64,000 nt of DNA. It comes from UBA6927 sp022447855 (GTDB lineage: Bacteria > Chloroflexota > Dehalococcoidia > Lucifugimonadales > UBA6927). This document shows positions 36,199-45,638 of this stretch, piece by piece (position 1 is the first letter of the stretch; each line of letters starts with the position of its first letter). Under the pieces are notes generated by a model. It had not been told where the DNA came from and made no database searches. It saw only the letters and a list, made by a program, of their open reading frames with translations. Made by a program: the position numbers and the translations under genes. Where the stretch lies: positions 5,102 through 69,101 of the forward strand of contig JAKUTX010000007.1 of NCBI GenBank assembly GCA_022447855.1, read 5' to 3'.

Positions 36199-37972
36199 TT
36201 GTATTCCTTGGATTAGGCATTTTTAAGTCTACAGGCTGTGTATTCGGAGGAAGAAAGTCCCATGAATAAGGACGGGTATTTTTGGGTGAAATTTTAATTC
36301 CGAGACAACTTCCTGTAGGACATTTTTTATCTTGCATATGAGACAAAAAATCTGCTTCAAAATGTTTCAGGGCGGAACGGATTGGACCAAAGCCTAATTG
36401 CCCATGCCCACACAGTGAAGCTCCTTCCATAGAGGTGCCAATTTTCATCATCATCTCAAGGTCGCCATCATGATTTTCAAATTTTGCAATTCTTTCAACT
36501 ATTTCTAGAAGATGTTCCATGCCCAGGCGGCATGGAAAGCATTTCCCACAGGATTCATATTGACAAAATGCTACTAAAACTCTCGTAATATCTACTGCAC
36601 ATGTTTCATTGTCCGCAACAATAATTCCTCCAGATCCAAAAATTGCTCCAGCCTCTCGCATTTCATCAAAATCAATATGTATCTCAAGACTATCAGGGCC
36701 AAGAACTCCACCAAGAGGACCACCAGTTTGAAGCATCTTTAACTTTTTCCCATCAGGTATTCCTCCACCAATATCATTAACCAAATGACCTAATGTCACG
36801 CCCATAGGGACTTCGTACATTCCAGGATACCGAATATTACCATTAATGCATGCAATGGCGGTTCCAGTACTTTTGTTAACGCCAATTGAAGAAAACCATT
36901 TTGCACCTCTGCGAATAATTTCAGGAGTGTAAGAAAGAGTTTTGACATTATTAATTGTTGTCGGATAGCCCCAAACCCCAAATGCTGCTGGGAAAGGTGG
37001 CCTAGGACGTGGTTGGGCTCGCTTGCCCTCAACAGCGTCCATCAGTGCTGTTTCCTCTCCGGAAACGTATGATTCTCCTGTTAAGACCACTTCTATGTCA
37101 AAACTGAAATCGGACCCAAAAATGTTTTTGCCTAGTAAACCAACTTCATATGCGTTCTCAATTGCTTTTTCTGTGTTCTCGATTGGACCGTTATTTCCGT
37201 GTCTTATAAAGACTATTCCATTGGTTGCCCCTGTTGCATATCCTGCTATGGTAAGTCCTTCAAGAAGTGTATATGGATCGCTTTCTAAAATGCCTTTATC
37301 ATTGTAAGCCCCTGGATCACCTTCCTCACAATTGCAAAGAATGTATTTTATTCCTTGGGATCTGACCATAAAACTCCATTTGATACCTGTTGAGAATGCG
37401 GCACCTCCTCGTCCACGTAGTCCTGAGTCGGTTACTTCTTTAATTACATCCGATGGATCCATACTTGTAATTGCTTTATTTAATCCCTCGTATCCTCCAG
37501 TAGCCAAATATTGGTAGATGTCATCAGGGGAATTATGGCCGGCATTTCTTAGGGCTATTCTTTGTTGATATTTGATTCCAGGGATTTCGTTTAGATTGGG
37601 AATACCTTCGACTTCAGTTTCTCCTAATGACCCTAGGACGTTTTTTAAAGGCACTTCATCTTTTATTAGATATGAATCAATTATGTTTGGTATATCAGAA
37701 GGCTCAACATTCGCAAAAAATAACCGTGGCATACCAGGTTTCTTAATATCAACTATTGGTTCAGCATAAGATATTCCTAAAGATCCAACCTTTTGTACAA
37801 TTGCATCGATATTTCTTGAGCTTAATTCATTCTTAAAAGACTCTAATACATCAATTGCACCTGCAGCTCGTGCATGAACTTCCGTACCAATCCTGATCCA
37901 TGGCATTTCGCCATTTGTCAGTTTGTATTGGCGTTCATCTGCTTCCTTTTTTAAGACATCGTAGGTAGCCAT
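36191..37972 (-). CDS. NuoF-like NADH-binding flavoprotein subunit
   Basis: 593 residues. The NADH/FMN domain shows SGLRGRGGAAFSTGIKW (from about 183), CNCEEGDPGAYNDKGILE, and the [4Fe-4S] ligands ESCGKCFPC (Cys475/478/481) plus Cys521. An N-terminal thioredoxin-like domain (about 22-105), which in HndC/HoxF-type proteins holds a [2Fe-2S] cluster, has lost its cysteines. A C-terminal tail with CPTGSC follows, without the two ferredoxin sites of HndC. It would oxidise NADH and pass electrons to its partners. The ATG at 37970-37972 overlaps the stop of the NuoE-like gene (TGATG) and has AGGA 6 bases upstream. Confidence 0.9.
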   Translation of the reverse strand: MATYDVLKKEADERQYKLTNGEMPWIRIGTEVHARAAGAIDVLESFKNELSSRNIDAIVQKVGSLGISYAEPIVDIKKPGMPRLFFANVEPSDIPNIIDSYLIKDEVPLKNVLGSLGETEVEGIPNLNEIPGIKYQQRIALRNAGHNSPDDIYQYLATGGYEGLNKAITSMDPSDVIKEVTDSGLRGRGGAAFSTGIKWSFMVRSQGIKYILCNCEEGDPGAYNDKGILESDPYTLLEGLTIAGYATGATNGIVFIRHGNNGPIENTEKAIENAYEVGLLGKNIFGSDFSFDIEVVLTGESYVSGEETALMDAVEGKRAQPRPRPPFPAAFGVWGYPTTINNVKTLSYTPEIIRRGAKWFSSIGVNKSTGTAIACINGNIRYPGMYEVPMGVTLGHLVNDIGGGIPDGKKLKMLQTGGPLGGVLGPDSLEIHIDFDEMREAGAIFGSGGIIVADNETCAVDITRVLVAFCQYESCGKCFPCRLGMEHLLEIVERIAKFENHDGDLEMMMKIGTSMEGASLCGHGQLGFGPIRSALKHFEADFLSHMQDKKCPTGSCLGIKISPKNTRPYSWDFLPPNTQPVDLKMPNPRNTNV

Positions 37973-38451
37973 CAATTATCCTCTAAAAACTTTGAGAGAA
38001 TTTGGGGAATCTTTTCGGGTGTCATTGAGCCGATAATATTGTGGTTTATATTTATTACTGGAGCTTGTGCACATGCTCCCAGGCAAGTGTTATATTTGAG
38101 AGTAATATTCCCTTTTTCGGAATCGCCTTCTGTTTCTAAGTCAAGTTCATTTTGAGTGGTTTCAAGGATTTTAGTAGCCCCAAGTAGGTGGCAAGTTGGA
38201 CCCCAGCAAATTTCAATTGTGGAAGATTTGGGCGGGGTGAATCTAAAATTGGTGTAGAAAGATGCTACCCCCCACACGTCATTAATAGTGGTATCCATTT
38301 TATTAGCTATAATATCTATTGCTTCGGATGGGATATATCCCACAGAATCTTGGACAGATAAAAGGCAAGATAGAACCGTTACAGTGGATCTTTTTTGGTG
38401 TTCAATTGCACTAATTAATTGCTGATGCAAATTCACTTCCCCATCAGTCAA
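37972..38451 (-). CDS. NuoE-like [2Fe-2S] subunit
   Basis: 159 residues of the 24-kDa NADH dehydrogenase family. The thioredoxin-fold C-terminal half holds the four cluster ligands in ICWGPTCHLLGA (Cys82, Cys87) and NTCLGACAQAP (Cys123, Cys127), with the usual C-x4-C and C-x3-C spacing. The N-terminal helical part (LLSVQDSVGYIPSEAIDIIA) is standard. The start is a TTG with AGGAG 8 bases upstream. It is the first gene of the three-gene NuoE-F-G-like operon, and no proton-pumping or hydrogenase subunit gene adjoins it. Confidence 0.93.
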   Translation of the reverse strand: MTDGEVNLHQQLISAIEHQKRSTVTVLSCLLSVQDSVGYIPSEAIDIIANKMDTTINDVWGVASFYTNFRFTPPKSSTIEICWGPTCHLLGATKILETTQNELDLETEGDSEKGNITLKYNTCLGACAQAPVININHNIIGSMTPEKIPQILSKFLEDN

Positions 38452-38524
38452 GACAATAACTCCTAAATGAATTTAAGCGGTCCCAATAATAACACAAGGT
38501 AATAACAATTTAAAAATTATTTCT

Positions 38525-39868
38525 TCAGAAAGTTTTCAAATCTCCCAAAATCATTTTCGCTAAACTTGTTCCCATTTTTACACCGTAATTTGTTCCTCTG
38601 TCTTCGGGATATATTTGGGATGTATTTGCTAAATAAACACCTTGAATTGGTGTATCATGAGGAACTATTTTTTCGCGGTAATTGGTTTCAATAATAGGTT
38701 GAGCTGCACCAACTTTATGGTGAAAAGTTTTTTCAATCCAATTATTTTGGAAGTTGGGGTTGATTTTTTTGATATGAGGAAGATATGCATTTAATAATTC
38801 TTCATGTTCCATTTTGAACATTTGGTCATCAGTGTTTAGGTAGTTCGACAGATATACTATATGTTTCCCTCCATATAAGTCAGCTGTCACAAGATTAGTA
38901 TGTTCAATTACTGCTACAAATGGTATCGAACGATCAGCAATATTTAGCCAATATTTATTTGTTAAAGGTCTATCTAAGATTAGGATTAATAAAACTGCGG
39001 ACATGTAATTTACGCTATCAAGCTTTAGAACATAATTATGTGGAAGTTCAGGAATCAAATTTTTAAATATGAAAGATGGAGTAGTAGCTAATACCGCATC
39101 GTATTCTATGAATTTTCCCGTCTGAGAATTATTTGATGTTATGACGCCTGAAATTTTTCCTGAATTGACACAAATTTCTTCAACTTTAGTGTTTAAGTTG
39201 ATTGTTCCACCCTGCTCCAGGATTTTCAATTTCAATTTCTCAAAGATTATTTTAAAACTGCTTTTAGGGTATCCTAATCTTTCTCGTATCATGGATTTGT
39301 TACGAGACTTGACGCGAGTTTGTATTTTCCCCCATATCCAAGCCATGCTTATACGTTCATAGTATTTTTCTCCGAATTTTCCTCGGAGCATTGGTTTCCA
39401 GAAAACTTCATATGATGGTTTCCCACAAAATTTCCTGAGCCAATGGTAGGCAGTGACGTCTTCAAGTCGAGAAAATTTTTTCATTCTTTGAAGGAAAATA
39501 ATAGTTATTCCAAGTCTAAGACGATTGATCAAACTTATTGGAGTGAATTTTAACAAGTCTAATGGAGTAACGAAGTTGAAAATTTTGCCTTGATAATATG
39601 TTCCTACTGATGATTCTGGCCAAATTAATTCATCTTCAATTTCTAATTTACGCATTAGGTCTATTATTTCTTTGTCGGAGGTGAATAAATGATGATATCC
39701 TCGTTCCAGTGGATGGCCTCCAACATCAAAAGTACTAGCTTGTCCCCCAATAAAATTTGAGCTTTCGAAAATGTCAACCGAATGACCATTAGATGTCATT
39801 TCCAAGGCGGCGGTCAATCCGGTAATGCCAGCACCAATAATAGCGATTTTATATTTTTGTTGATTCAT
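38525..39868 (-). CDS. FAD-dependent amine oxidase/desaturase-family oxidoreductase
   Basis: 447 residues with an N-terminal dinucleotide site IAIIGAGITGLTAALEM (9-25), then ESSNFIGGQASTFDVGGHPL, typical for the protoporphyrinogen oxidase/phytoene desaturase superfamily. A C-terminal FAD-contact segment (GVYLANTSQIYPEDRGTNYG) completes the fold. Substrate unknown. Its ATG lies inside the end of the flippase-like gene (20-base overlap), so it belongs to the envelope cluster with the two large membrane glycosyltransferase-like genes. A role in modifying a lipid carrier or sugar-lipid is conceivable. Confidence 0.85.
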   Translation of the reverse strand: MNQQKYKIAIIGAGITGLTAALEMTSNGHSVDIFESSNFIGGQASTFDVGGHPLERGYHHLFTSDKEIIDLMRKLEIEDELIWPESSVGTYYQGKIFNFVTPLDLLKFTPISLINRLRLGITIIFLQRMKKFSRLEDVTAYHWLRKFCGKPSYEVFWKPMLRGKFGEKYYERISMAWIWGKIQTRVKSRNKSMIRERLGYPKSSFKIIFEKLKLKILEQGGTINLNTKVEEICVNSGKISGVITSNNSQTGKFIEYDAVLATTPSFIFKNLIPELPHNYVLKLDSVNYMSAVLLILILDRPLTNKYWLNIADRSIPFVAVIEHTNLVTADLYGGKHIVYLSNYLNTDDQMFKMEHEELLNAYLPHIKKINPNFQNNWIEKTFHHKVGAAQPIIETNYREKIVPHDTPIQGVYLANTSQIYPEDRGTNYGVKMGTSLAKMILGDLKTF

Positions 39869-40916
39869 TGTTTTGAGTATTTATCCACTTAGATATTTGT
39901 TTCACAGGGATATTTTGAGTCCATAGGTAAAATTGCCCGATAATAACTACTGGTAAGATCAGTACTGCATGTACTATGGTAGCGAATGCAGTGCCGGATG
40001 CTCGATCTATTGCTCCGAACGATGCGATACTTATAGTCTCTCGAGTGATGATTTCAAACAATCCTATCCCTCCAGGTGTTGAAGGTATGGAACTGCCGAT
40101 ATTCGATACACATGTGGTAAGGATCATAATCCAGCTTAGGTGAAAAAAATCTCTGAAGAATTCTTGGAGCCCTAAAGCATATGCGATAGTGACAAAGACC
40201 GTTGCTTCCATGATCCAAACTAAAAATGATAATCCAGTTAGATATATCATAAATATTGGGTTTCTAAGGGATTGCAGACCTTGGATAAATAATTCGGCAA
40301 TTTCAGTCAATGTTTTTTTAAAGCGTTGGGGTAAGGGATTGAGAAGGAATTCAATAATTTTCATTGTGCTATCAGGTTTATAACTTACCAATGTTAAAAG
40401 AATCAATATTGTGCAAATGGGAATTGCAAAAATTGCTAAGAAAATTGGCCATTCCATTGAATTGCTTGAATTCAAAATTGACCCGAGAGAGGTTATTGGT
40501 ACAATAATTAACGAAATTCCCATGAGTATTAGAAGTGTAATTGCATCTAATACCCTCTCTAGTGTAATTGTAGCAATTCCAGACGCAGGGCTAATATTTT
40601 CTTTATGACTTAGATAGTATGCGCCGACAAATTCCCCTAAACGAAATGGCAAGATGTTGTTTGCCATGTATCTAATAATCAATACTGGATATAATCGTCG
40701 GGTACTAATAGGAGAGAGATGGTTTAGTAAGATTTTCCATCTAATTGTTCGAAACATAATTGAAATTAAATAAAGTAAAATTGCGGGATACAAATACCAA
40801 TGTTTTATTGATTGGAATGTTTTATATGTTTCGGATAAATCTACTGTAATGAAGAAAATAATGAGTAATAGAACACTTAGTACAATTCCAAATATTATGG
40901 TTCTAGATTGATTCAA
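39849..40916 (-). CDS. Flippase-like membrane protein (UPF0104/LPG synthase TM domain)
   Basis: 355 residues with about eight to nine hydrophobic helices, matching the lysylphosphatidylglycerol synthase transmembrane domain family (AglD/YbhN-like). Supporting segments are RLGEFVGAYYLSHKE, ASGIATITLERVLDAITL and SSIPSTPGGIGLFE, all typical. Archaeal members act in protein N-glycosylation, and others move or modify lipids. The start is a TTG with AGGGG five bases upstream, 19 bases after the TIGR03663-like gene. Its position between an oxidoreductase and two polytopic glycosyltransferase-like proteins supports lipid-linked sugar handling. Confidence 0.88.
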   Translation of the reverse strand: MNQSRTIIFGIVLSVLLLIIFFITVDLSETYKTFQSIKHWYLYPAILLYLISIMFRTIRWKILLNHLSPISTRRLYPVLIIRYMANNILPFRLGEFVGAYYLSHKENISPASGIATITLERVLDAITLLILMGISLIIVPITSLGSILNSSNSMEWPIFLAIFAIPICTILILLTLVSYKPDSTMKIIEFLLNPLPQRFKKTLTEIAELFIQGLQSLRNPIFMIYLTGLSFLVWIMEATVFVTIAYALGLQEFFRDFFHLSWIMILTTCVSNIGSSIPSTPGGIGLFEIITRETISIASFGAIDRASGTAFATIVHAVLILPVVIIGQFYLWTQNIPVKQISKWINTQNNESTKI

Positions 40917-40935
40917 ATTTTCCCCTTCACATAAT

Positions 40936-43149
40936 TTACTGTTTAATCTCTAAGGGTGGAATTTCAGTATAGATTCTTTTAGGTATAAATATAAATGCAT
41001 TTTCACTGCCTATTTTTTCTTCTACACCGTCACGATATAGCCAATAATTTGTTAGGCTTCTTATGGATTGTCGATTAGTCAATATTCTAAGAATTTTTTG
41101 GGGGGTTAGATCCCGATAAGTTTCATCAAATTCTGGAAACCACCATCTATGACGTAAAACTATCTTGTCAGCAAAAGTTGCGATATTCTGCAATTTTTGG
41201 ATATCAGAAAGATTATTTTCATGAACGATAACTATATCGGGATTATTAGATAATTGCGTAGTGTTTTTGAATCCTGAAGGATAAGAAACATTTTGATAAT
41301 CTCTAAGGTACCAAATCCAAGGCCAAGTAAAACCATTTGTTTGATCAATAACTATATGTATCATTTCACCTTTGTTGGTGATTTCGCTTGTTGTTTCGAT
41401 GAAAGATAATACATTGATTAATTCTGGAGTAGTTTGTGTATAAACGATTAGTTCTTTAGGTATTGATTGGTTAACATAATTGGTAATCAAACTAGTTCTA
41501 ATAGTTAGAATTAGCAATAGGAATGCTACAGATATTGTTGCGATAGGGATTAAATTCATTTTGATGGCGGTGGCTTTATATCTTCCTAAAATGAGATTTC
41601 CTATTAAAATCAAGCTCAGCAATGCAGACACAAAAAATGTTAACAACGATGGAGATATTATTAGTTGAAACACACTTACTAGAAGGAGGGGAAAAATTGC
41701 AAAGAAAATTATCTTTTCTGTTATCCATGAATCTTTCCAAAGGATTTTTTTTGAAATATCCCCTAAGAATTGTGACGATAAAAGGATCATTGGCAAGGTA
41801 ATATTCACTAGTAGCCAAGGCATTTTTTCAGAAACAAAAATGAAAATTAAAAAAGTTGATAAAACCCAATAAACCAAGAATATAGAAAAGGGATTTTTTC
41901 TATTAAAGTAGTAGTAAATGCTTGCAAAAAAACTAAAGATGAATGGCAGATATTCGTAAATTGGAGTAATTATAAAATAGTAATACCAGGGCTGAGATCC
42001 TCGGGCAACTTCTTGCTGTGAAATCCAATATGATAATTGACGCCATGAACCACTTCCAATATTTGCTGTCGCTAGATTTATCATTTCTTTTCCGGTTGTA
42101 TCGAAAGAAAAATTCATTATGGGGATTGAGTACAAAATAATCCAAATAATGTTTGAAAAAATAGATATCCAAATAATGTAAAAAAGTATTATCGCTCGAA
42201 ACCATATGTTCCATTTGGACAAAACGCCAATAGCTATTGATAAAATCAATAGACTGATAAAAATTAATATTGCTACGATATGTCCTATAGTGCCTAATGG
42301 GTTGCCAACATTAGGAGAAGTGTAGTCCTGGGATAGAATAATACCAGTCCAAGAAAAAATAGCTGTATCTTGCAAGACAGAGAATAATGATGACCATTGT
42401 GGTAAGCAAACAATAATTAAGATGATTAAAAATTTTGTCTGTCTTGAAAAATCTGATGGATTATAGTTTGTTCTCGAAGCTTTAAAAACTTCTTTGATTA
42501 TCAGCCAAATTCCATTGAACGGATTTTGTCCATAAGTATTTGCGCGTGCCAAAATTGGCGGAAGATTTTTTTGTACTACTACAAATGTTAAATAGAATCC
42601 TAGGATAGCAATAATAAGAAATGATGACTCTTTGGTGCCCATAGATAATGCTAAAATTGCAGATGCAAGATAAATATATTTTGACCGACCTTCATATATA
42701 AATTTCCACAGACAAATTATTAATCCCATGATCAGAAATGCCATTAGAATGTCGTTTCTGGAAAAGCGGCTAAAATATAATAATGATGGCGAAATTGTCA
42801 GCATTATTGATGCTAAGACAATGCTGAACTTGCTCATATAAGGTTTGAGCCAAAAAGGCATGATTACAATGATCGATCCAATGGATGCATATAGTAATCT
42901 TGAAGTGAATTCGGAGTCTCCAAAAATTCGAAAAATCAGGGCGTTGAATTGAAATTGGAGTGGCCCATGCATCATTGGTGTATGACTATAGCCTCCGCCT
43001 TCTGCTAAAACCCATGAATAGAATGAATGTAAGCTTTCATCATGATGAAGAGGTCTTAGGTCGAGATCATATAATCTAAGCAAAAATGCTAAAAACAACA
43101 ACGTTAAGATTAGAAAAAATTCATGAGTTATTTTAATGTTGCGCCACAT
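40936..43149 (-). CDS. TIGR03663-like polytopic membrane protein, putative glycosyltransferase
   Basis: 737 residues with about thirteen hydrophobic helices. The first outer loop has LRLYDLDLRPLHHDESLHSF, with the acidic residue after the first helix expected for GT-C enzymes such as PMT/ArnT that use lipid-linked sugars. The C-terminal 180 residues form a soluble, presumably external domain (LRDYQNVSYPSGF, RHRWWFPEFDE). The family is recorded mainly in Chloroflexi and Archaea, often beside TIGR03662 genes as here. I start at ATG 43147-43149, preceded by AGGTGA 8 bases upstream, instead of a TTG 14 codons earlier inside the neighbouring gene. Confidence 0.85.
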   Translation of the reverse strand: MWRNIKITHEFFLILTLLFLAFLLRLYDLDLRPLHHDESLHSFYSWVLAEGGGYSHTPMMHGPLQFQFNALIFRIFGDSEFTSRLLYASIGSIIVIMPFWLKPYMSKFSIVLASIMLTISPSLLYFSRFSRNDILMAFLIMGLIICLWKFIYEGRSKYIYLASAILALSMGTKESSFLIIAILGFYLTFVVVQKNLPPILARANTYGQNPFNGIWLIIKEVFKASRTNYNPSDFSRQTKFLIILIIVCLPQWSSLFSVLQDTAIFSWTGIILSQDYTSPNVGNPLGTIGHIVAILIFISLLILSIAIGVLSKWNIWFRAIILFYIIWISIFSNIIWIILYSIPIMNFSFDTTGKEMINLATANIGSGSWRQLSYWISQQEVARGSQPWYYYFIITPIYEYLPFIFSFFASIYYYFNRKNPFSIFLVYWVLSTFLIFIFVSEKMPWLLVNITLPMILLSSQFLGDISKKILWKDSWITEKIIFFAIFPLLLVSVFQLIISPSLLTFFVSALLSLILIGNLILGRYKATAIKMNLIPIATISVAFLLLILTIRTSLITNYVNQSIPKELIVYTQTTPELINVLSFIETTSEITNKGEMIHIVIDQTNGFTWPWIWYLRDYQNVSYPSGFKNTTQLSNNPDIVIVHENNLSDIQKLQNIATFADKIVLRHRWWFPEFDETYRDLTPQKILRILTNRQSIRSLTNYWLYRDGVEEKIGSENAFIFIPKRIYTEIPPLEIKQ

Positions 43150-43178
43150 CGATTTTAGATCACCTAAATTATTAATAT

Positions 43179-45596
43179 TTAGTATTCCCAATAGTACAAT
43201 TTCGAATCTTTTGAATCGACAACAAGTTTCATGAATGTCTGAAATTTGTCAGTATTGGACTTGCTGTATATTTGTGATTCACGAGGGCCAATATAAACGT
43301 AATTGATATGATATTTCATCATTTTTGCTTTTGTTAGGCTGTTGTCCAATGTTGTAAAAATTAAATTTATGTCTGAACTTCGAATTTCAAATTCTTGATT
43401 ATTACCCCTCCATTGAATTTCGTGCCCTGGCCAGTTAAAGACATTTGAGACGCCTGTGCTTCGTGAAATTAGCCCTGCATTTTCCCATTCGCCTACAGAT
43501 TCTAACAAAACATCTGTGGGTTTAGAATTCTTCAATAAATATTCTATAACTTCATATTCTGAAGATTCCTTTTTAAGGTATTCTAGTCCATCAAGTGTTT
43601 GAGTTGTATTGGCGAAATCGATTTTGGATGAAATGGTTGCAGGAGTATAGTAGAGAGAAGAACAAAAAATTATTAAATATATAGACAGAAGACCTCCCCC
43701 CATTTTCTTCTTTAATCCTTTAACAGTTTTTAAAAATTGAATTGCATATATTAATGAAAATGACGATGCAATAATGCTTAAGATTCCTGCCTGATAATAC
43801 AATTTGAATAGAGTATTCATTCTTTCATGAGAAGACGAAAAAAGATCATCTAGATATAATAATTCTGCCCCTAATATTAATCCTAAAGATACAGAAGTAA
43901 TCATTAGAACAAAGACTTTTCCTGATATTCCAACGAATTTAGTTTCCCAAAGGGAAGTGTAGATACAAATTCCTATTATTATTGCTATAGGTAAGGTTTT
44001 AAAGATGTGTGATGCAATGTTAATTTCCACTATTGAATTACTGGCGACAGCAAGCAACATAAAATATGGAGAAGATGCTATGAGGAAAGATATAATGGAA
44101 AACTTTTTCCAATAAGAGTTAATTTTTGTCTGATAAAAACTAATAAAGACGAATGGTATTATAGGCGTAATTAGTAACCCCCAAACAATTAGAATGTGGA
44201 TTGGTCTCGATGTAATTTCCACTACTTTTAGACCATTAACTGATGAAGATAGATTTCCAAAATATGGGTAAAACACCATTAAAGATATAACTAAACAAAT
44301 AGAAATGAACGGGATAATTTGTCCAAAAAATATTTTAAAGGAGAACTTATTATTTTTATAAATGTACAATGACAAAGAAACAGTGAGTAATGCTAAGAGA
44401 GTTGGAAAATCCCAGATATTTAAAAAGGTCAAAGATCCTAAAAGGATAGACACGAAAAGAATTGTTATGAACTTTTGCACATGGACATTTTTTAAGATTA
44501 TTATTTGATTTCCCCAATTTCCATTAATCGAATTAGGGATTAATGGAAAATATTTTTTCGAGAGAGGTTTTTCACTATCCAAGTTTTGATGTGGAATCTC
44601 TTGGGATATTAATAGATTCCAGCAAAATGAAACAAAAATTAGTACAAATGGTAATGCCATTACATGTGGATGGAGATCACCTAAAAGGAAACTGAAAGAT
44701 GGAAATTCTTGAATTGTATAATCGGTAATTCCATTATGATCTTTGGAATTTATTACCCTGCTAGCTCTCCACCACCACCAATGGTCATTGGGGATAAAAG
44801 ATGCTAATGAATCTGGATTTTTCACAGTTAAACCGGAGATATCCACCCATGAAACGAACTTCCCCGGCAGCAATTTCAAAGAATTGAATAGTTCTAAAAC
44901 TGGCTCCAGATTTGATGAAATATTTATTAAAGTGAAAGATGTTAATCCAATAATTGACAGATTTAATTTCCGATTGGGTAAGTTTTGGCAGATATTAGAT
45001 AGCAGGCCGAAAACAGCAGCTGAAGCCAGGGAGGGTATTAATGCCAGAGAAAGGTTATATGCTATTTGAGGAGGTGTTTGGGAGATTTTTGCAATTATTC
45101 CCATCATCCAATAACCAAAATAATAGTAATTTACATTATATGATGAAAGCCACATATCTTTTGGGGATCCGATTGTGGTCTTGATTGATGATGTTAATAG
45201 TCCATGATCCATGGGTTGTTCAGTATGATTAATTGAAGGGTCAAAAGATCTATATATTAACCATAGAAGAAAAATTGATATCCATACAATCTCTGTCAAA
45301 ATGATCATATTTTTGTGATTCTTAAAGAAAGAGATAAATTTGGTTTTATTGATATAAAAAATATAAATTGATGGAAGCGAAATAATTAGCAAAAATATTG
45401 AAAGAGAAATTTGGTTAATTGAAACGATATAGAATGATGAGCAAAACCAAGAAATCAATCCTAGAATAAGTATTCCGAATGGTTTTGAAATAGAATAACC
45501 TTTGTCTGCAAGATTTGAGAAAAGCAAAGAAGTGATAGGGAATATAATTATTCCCAATATTTCTATAATCAAAATCCATGAAATGACGTGTAACAT
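43179..45596 (-). CDS. DUF2298/TIGR03662 (Chlor_Arch_YYY) membrane protein
   Basis: 805 residues with about sixteen hydrophobic helices. Diagnostic family stretches are QPMDHGLLTSSIKTT, NVNYYYFGYWMMGIIAKI (the Tyr-rich YYY motif), FPSFSFLLGDLHPHVMALPF and SHERMNTLFKLYYQAG. The DLHPH and HERMNT motifs are likely active-site loops on the outer face. Function is not established for the family; a GT-C-type glycosyltransferase role is inferred from topology and partners. The ATG lacks an obvious ribosome site. It follows ftsY by 42 bases and precedes the TIGR03663-like gene by 29 bases. Confidence 0.87.
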   Translation of the reverse strand: MLHVISWILIIEILGIIIFPITSLLFSNLADKGYSISKPFGILILGLISWFCSSFYIVSINQISLSIFLLIISLPSIYIFYINKTKFISFFKNHKNMIILTEIVWISIFLLWLIYRSFDPSINHTEQPMDHGLLTSSIKTTIGSPKDMWLSSYNVNYYYFGYWMMGIIAKISQTPPQIAYNLSLALIPSLASAAVFGLLSNICQNLPNRKLNLSIIGLTSFTLINISSNLEPVLELFNSLKLLPGKFVSWVDISGLTVKNPDSLASFIPNDHWWWWRASRVINSKDHNGITDYTIQEFPSFSFLLGDLHPHVMALPFVLIFVSFCWNLLISQEIPHQNLDSEKPLSKKYFPLIPNSINGNWGNQIIILKNVHVQKFITILFVSILLGSLTFLNIWDFPTLLALLTVSLSLYIYKNNKFSFKIFFGQIIPFISICLVISLMVFYPYFGNLSSSVNGLKVVEITSRPIHILIVWGLLITPIIPFVFISFYQTKINSYWKKFSIISFLIASSPYFMLLAVASNSIVEINIASHIFKTLPIAIIIGICIYTSLWETKFVGISGKVFVLMITSVSLGLILGAELLYLDDLFSSSHERMNTLFKLYYQAGILSIIASSFSLIYAIQFLKTVKGLKKKMGGGLLSIYLIIFCSSLYYTPATISSKIDFANTTQTLDGLEYLKKESSEYEVIEYLLKNSKPTDVLLESVGEWENAGLISRSTGVSNVFNWPGHEIQWRGNNQEFEIRSSDINLIFTTLDNSLTKAKMMKYHINYVYIGPRESQIYSKSNTDKFQTFMKLVVDSKDSKLYYWEY

Positions 45597-45638
45597 ATCA
45601 GTCGGTTTATTTTCTGTGTAGCATATGTGGTCTGGAAA

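Noticed and set aside
44743..45069. 108-codon frame opposite the DUF2298 gene
   Set aside because: Antisense to a family-typical sequence and without a start signal.
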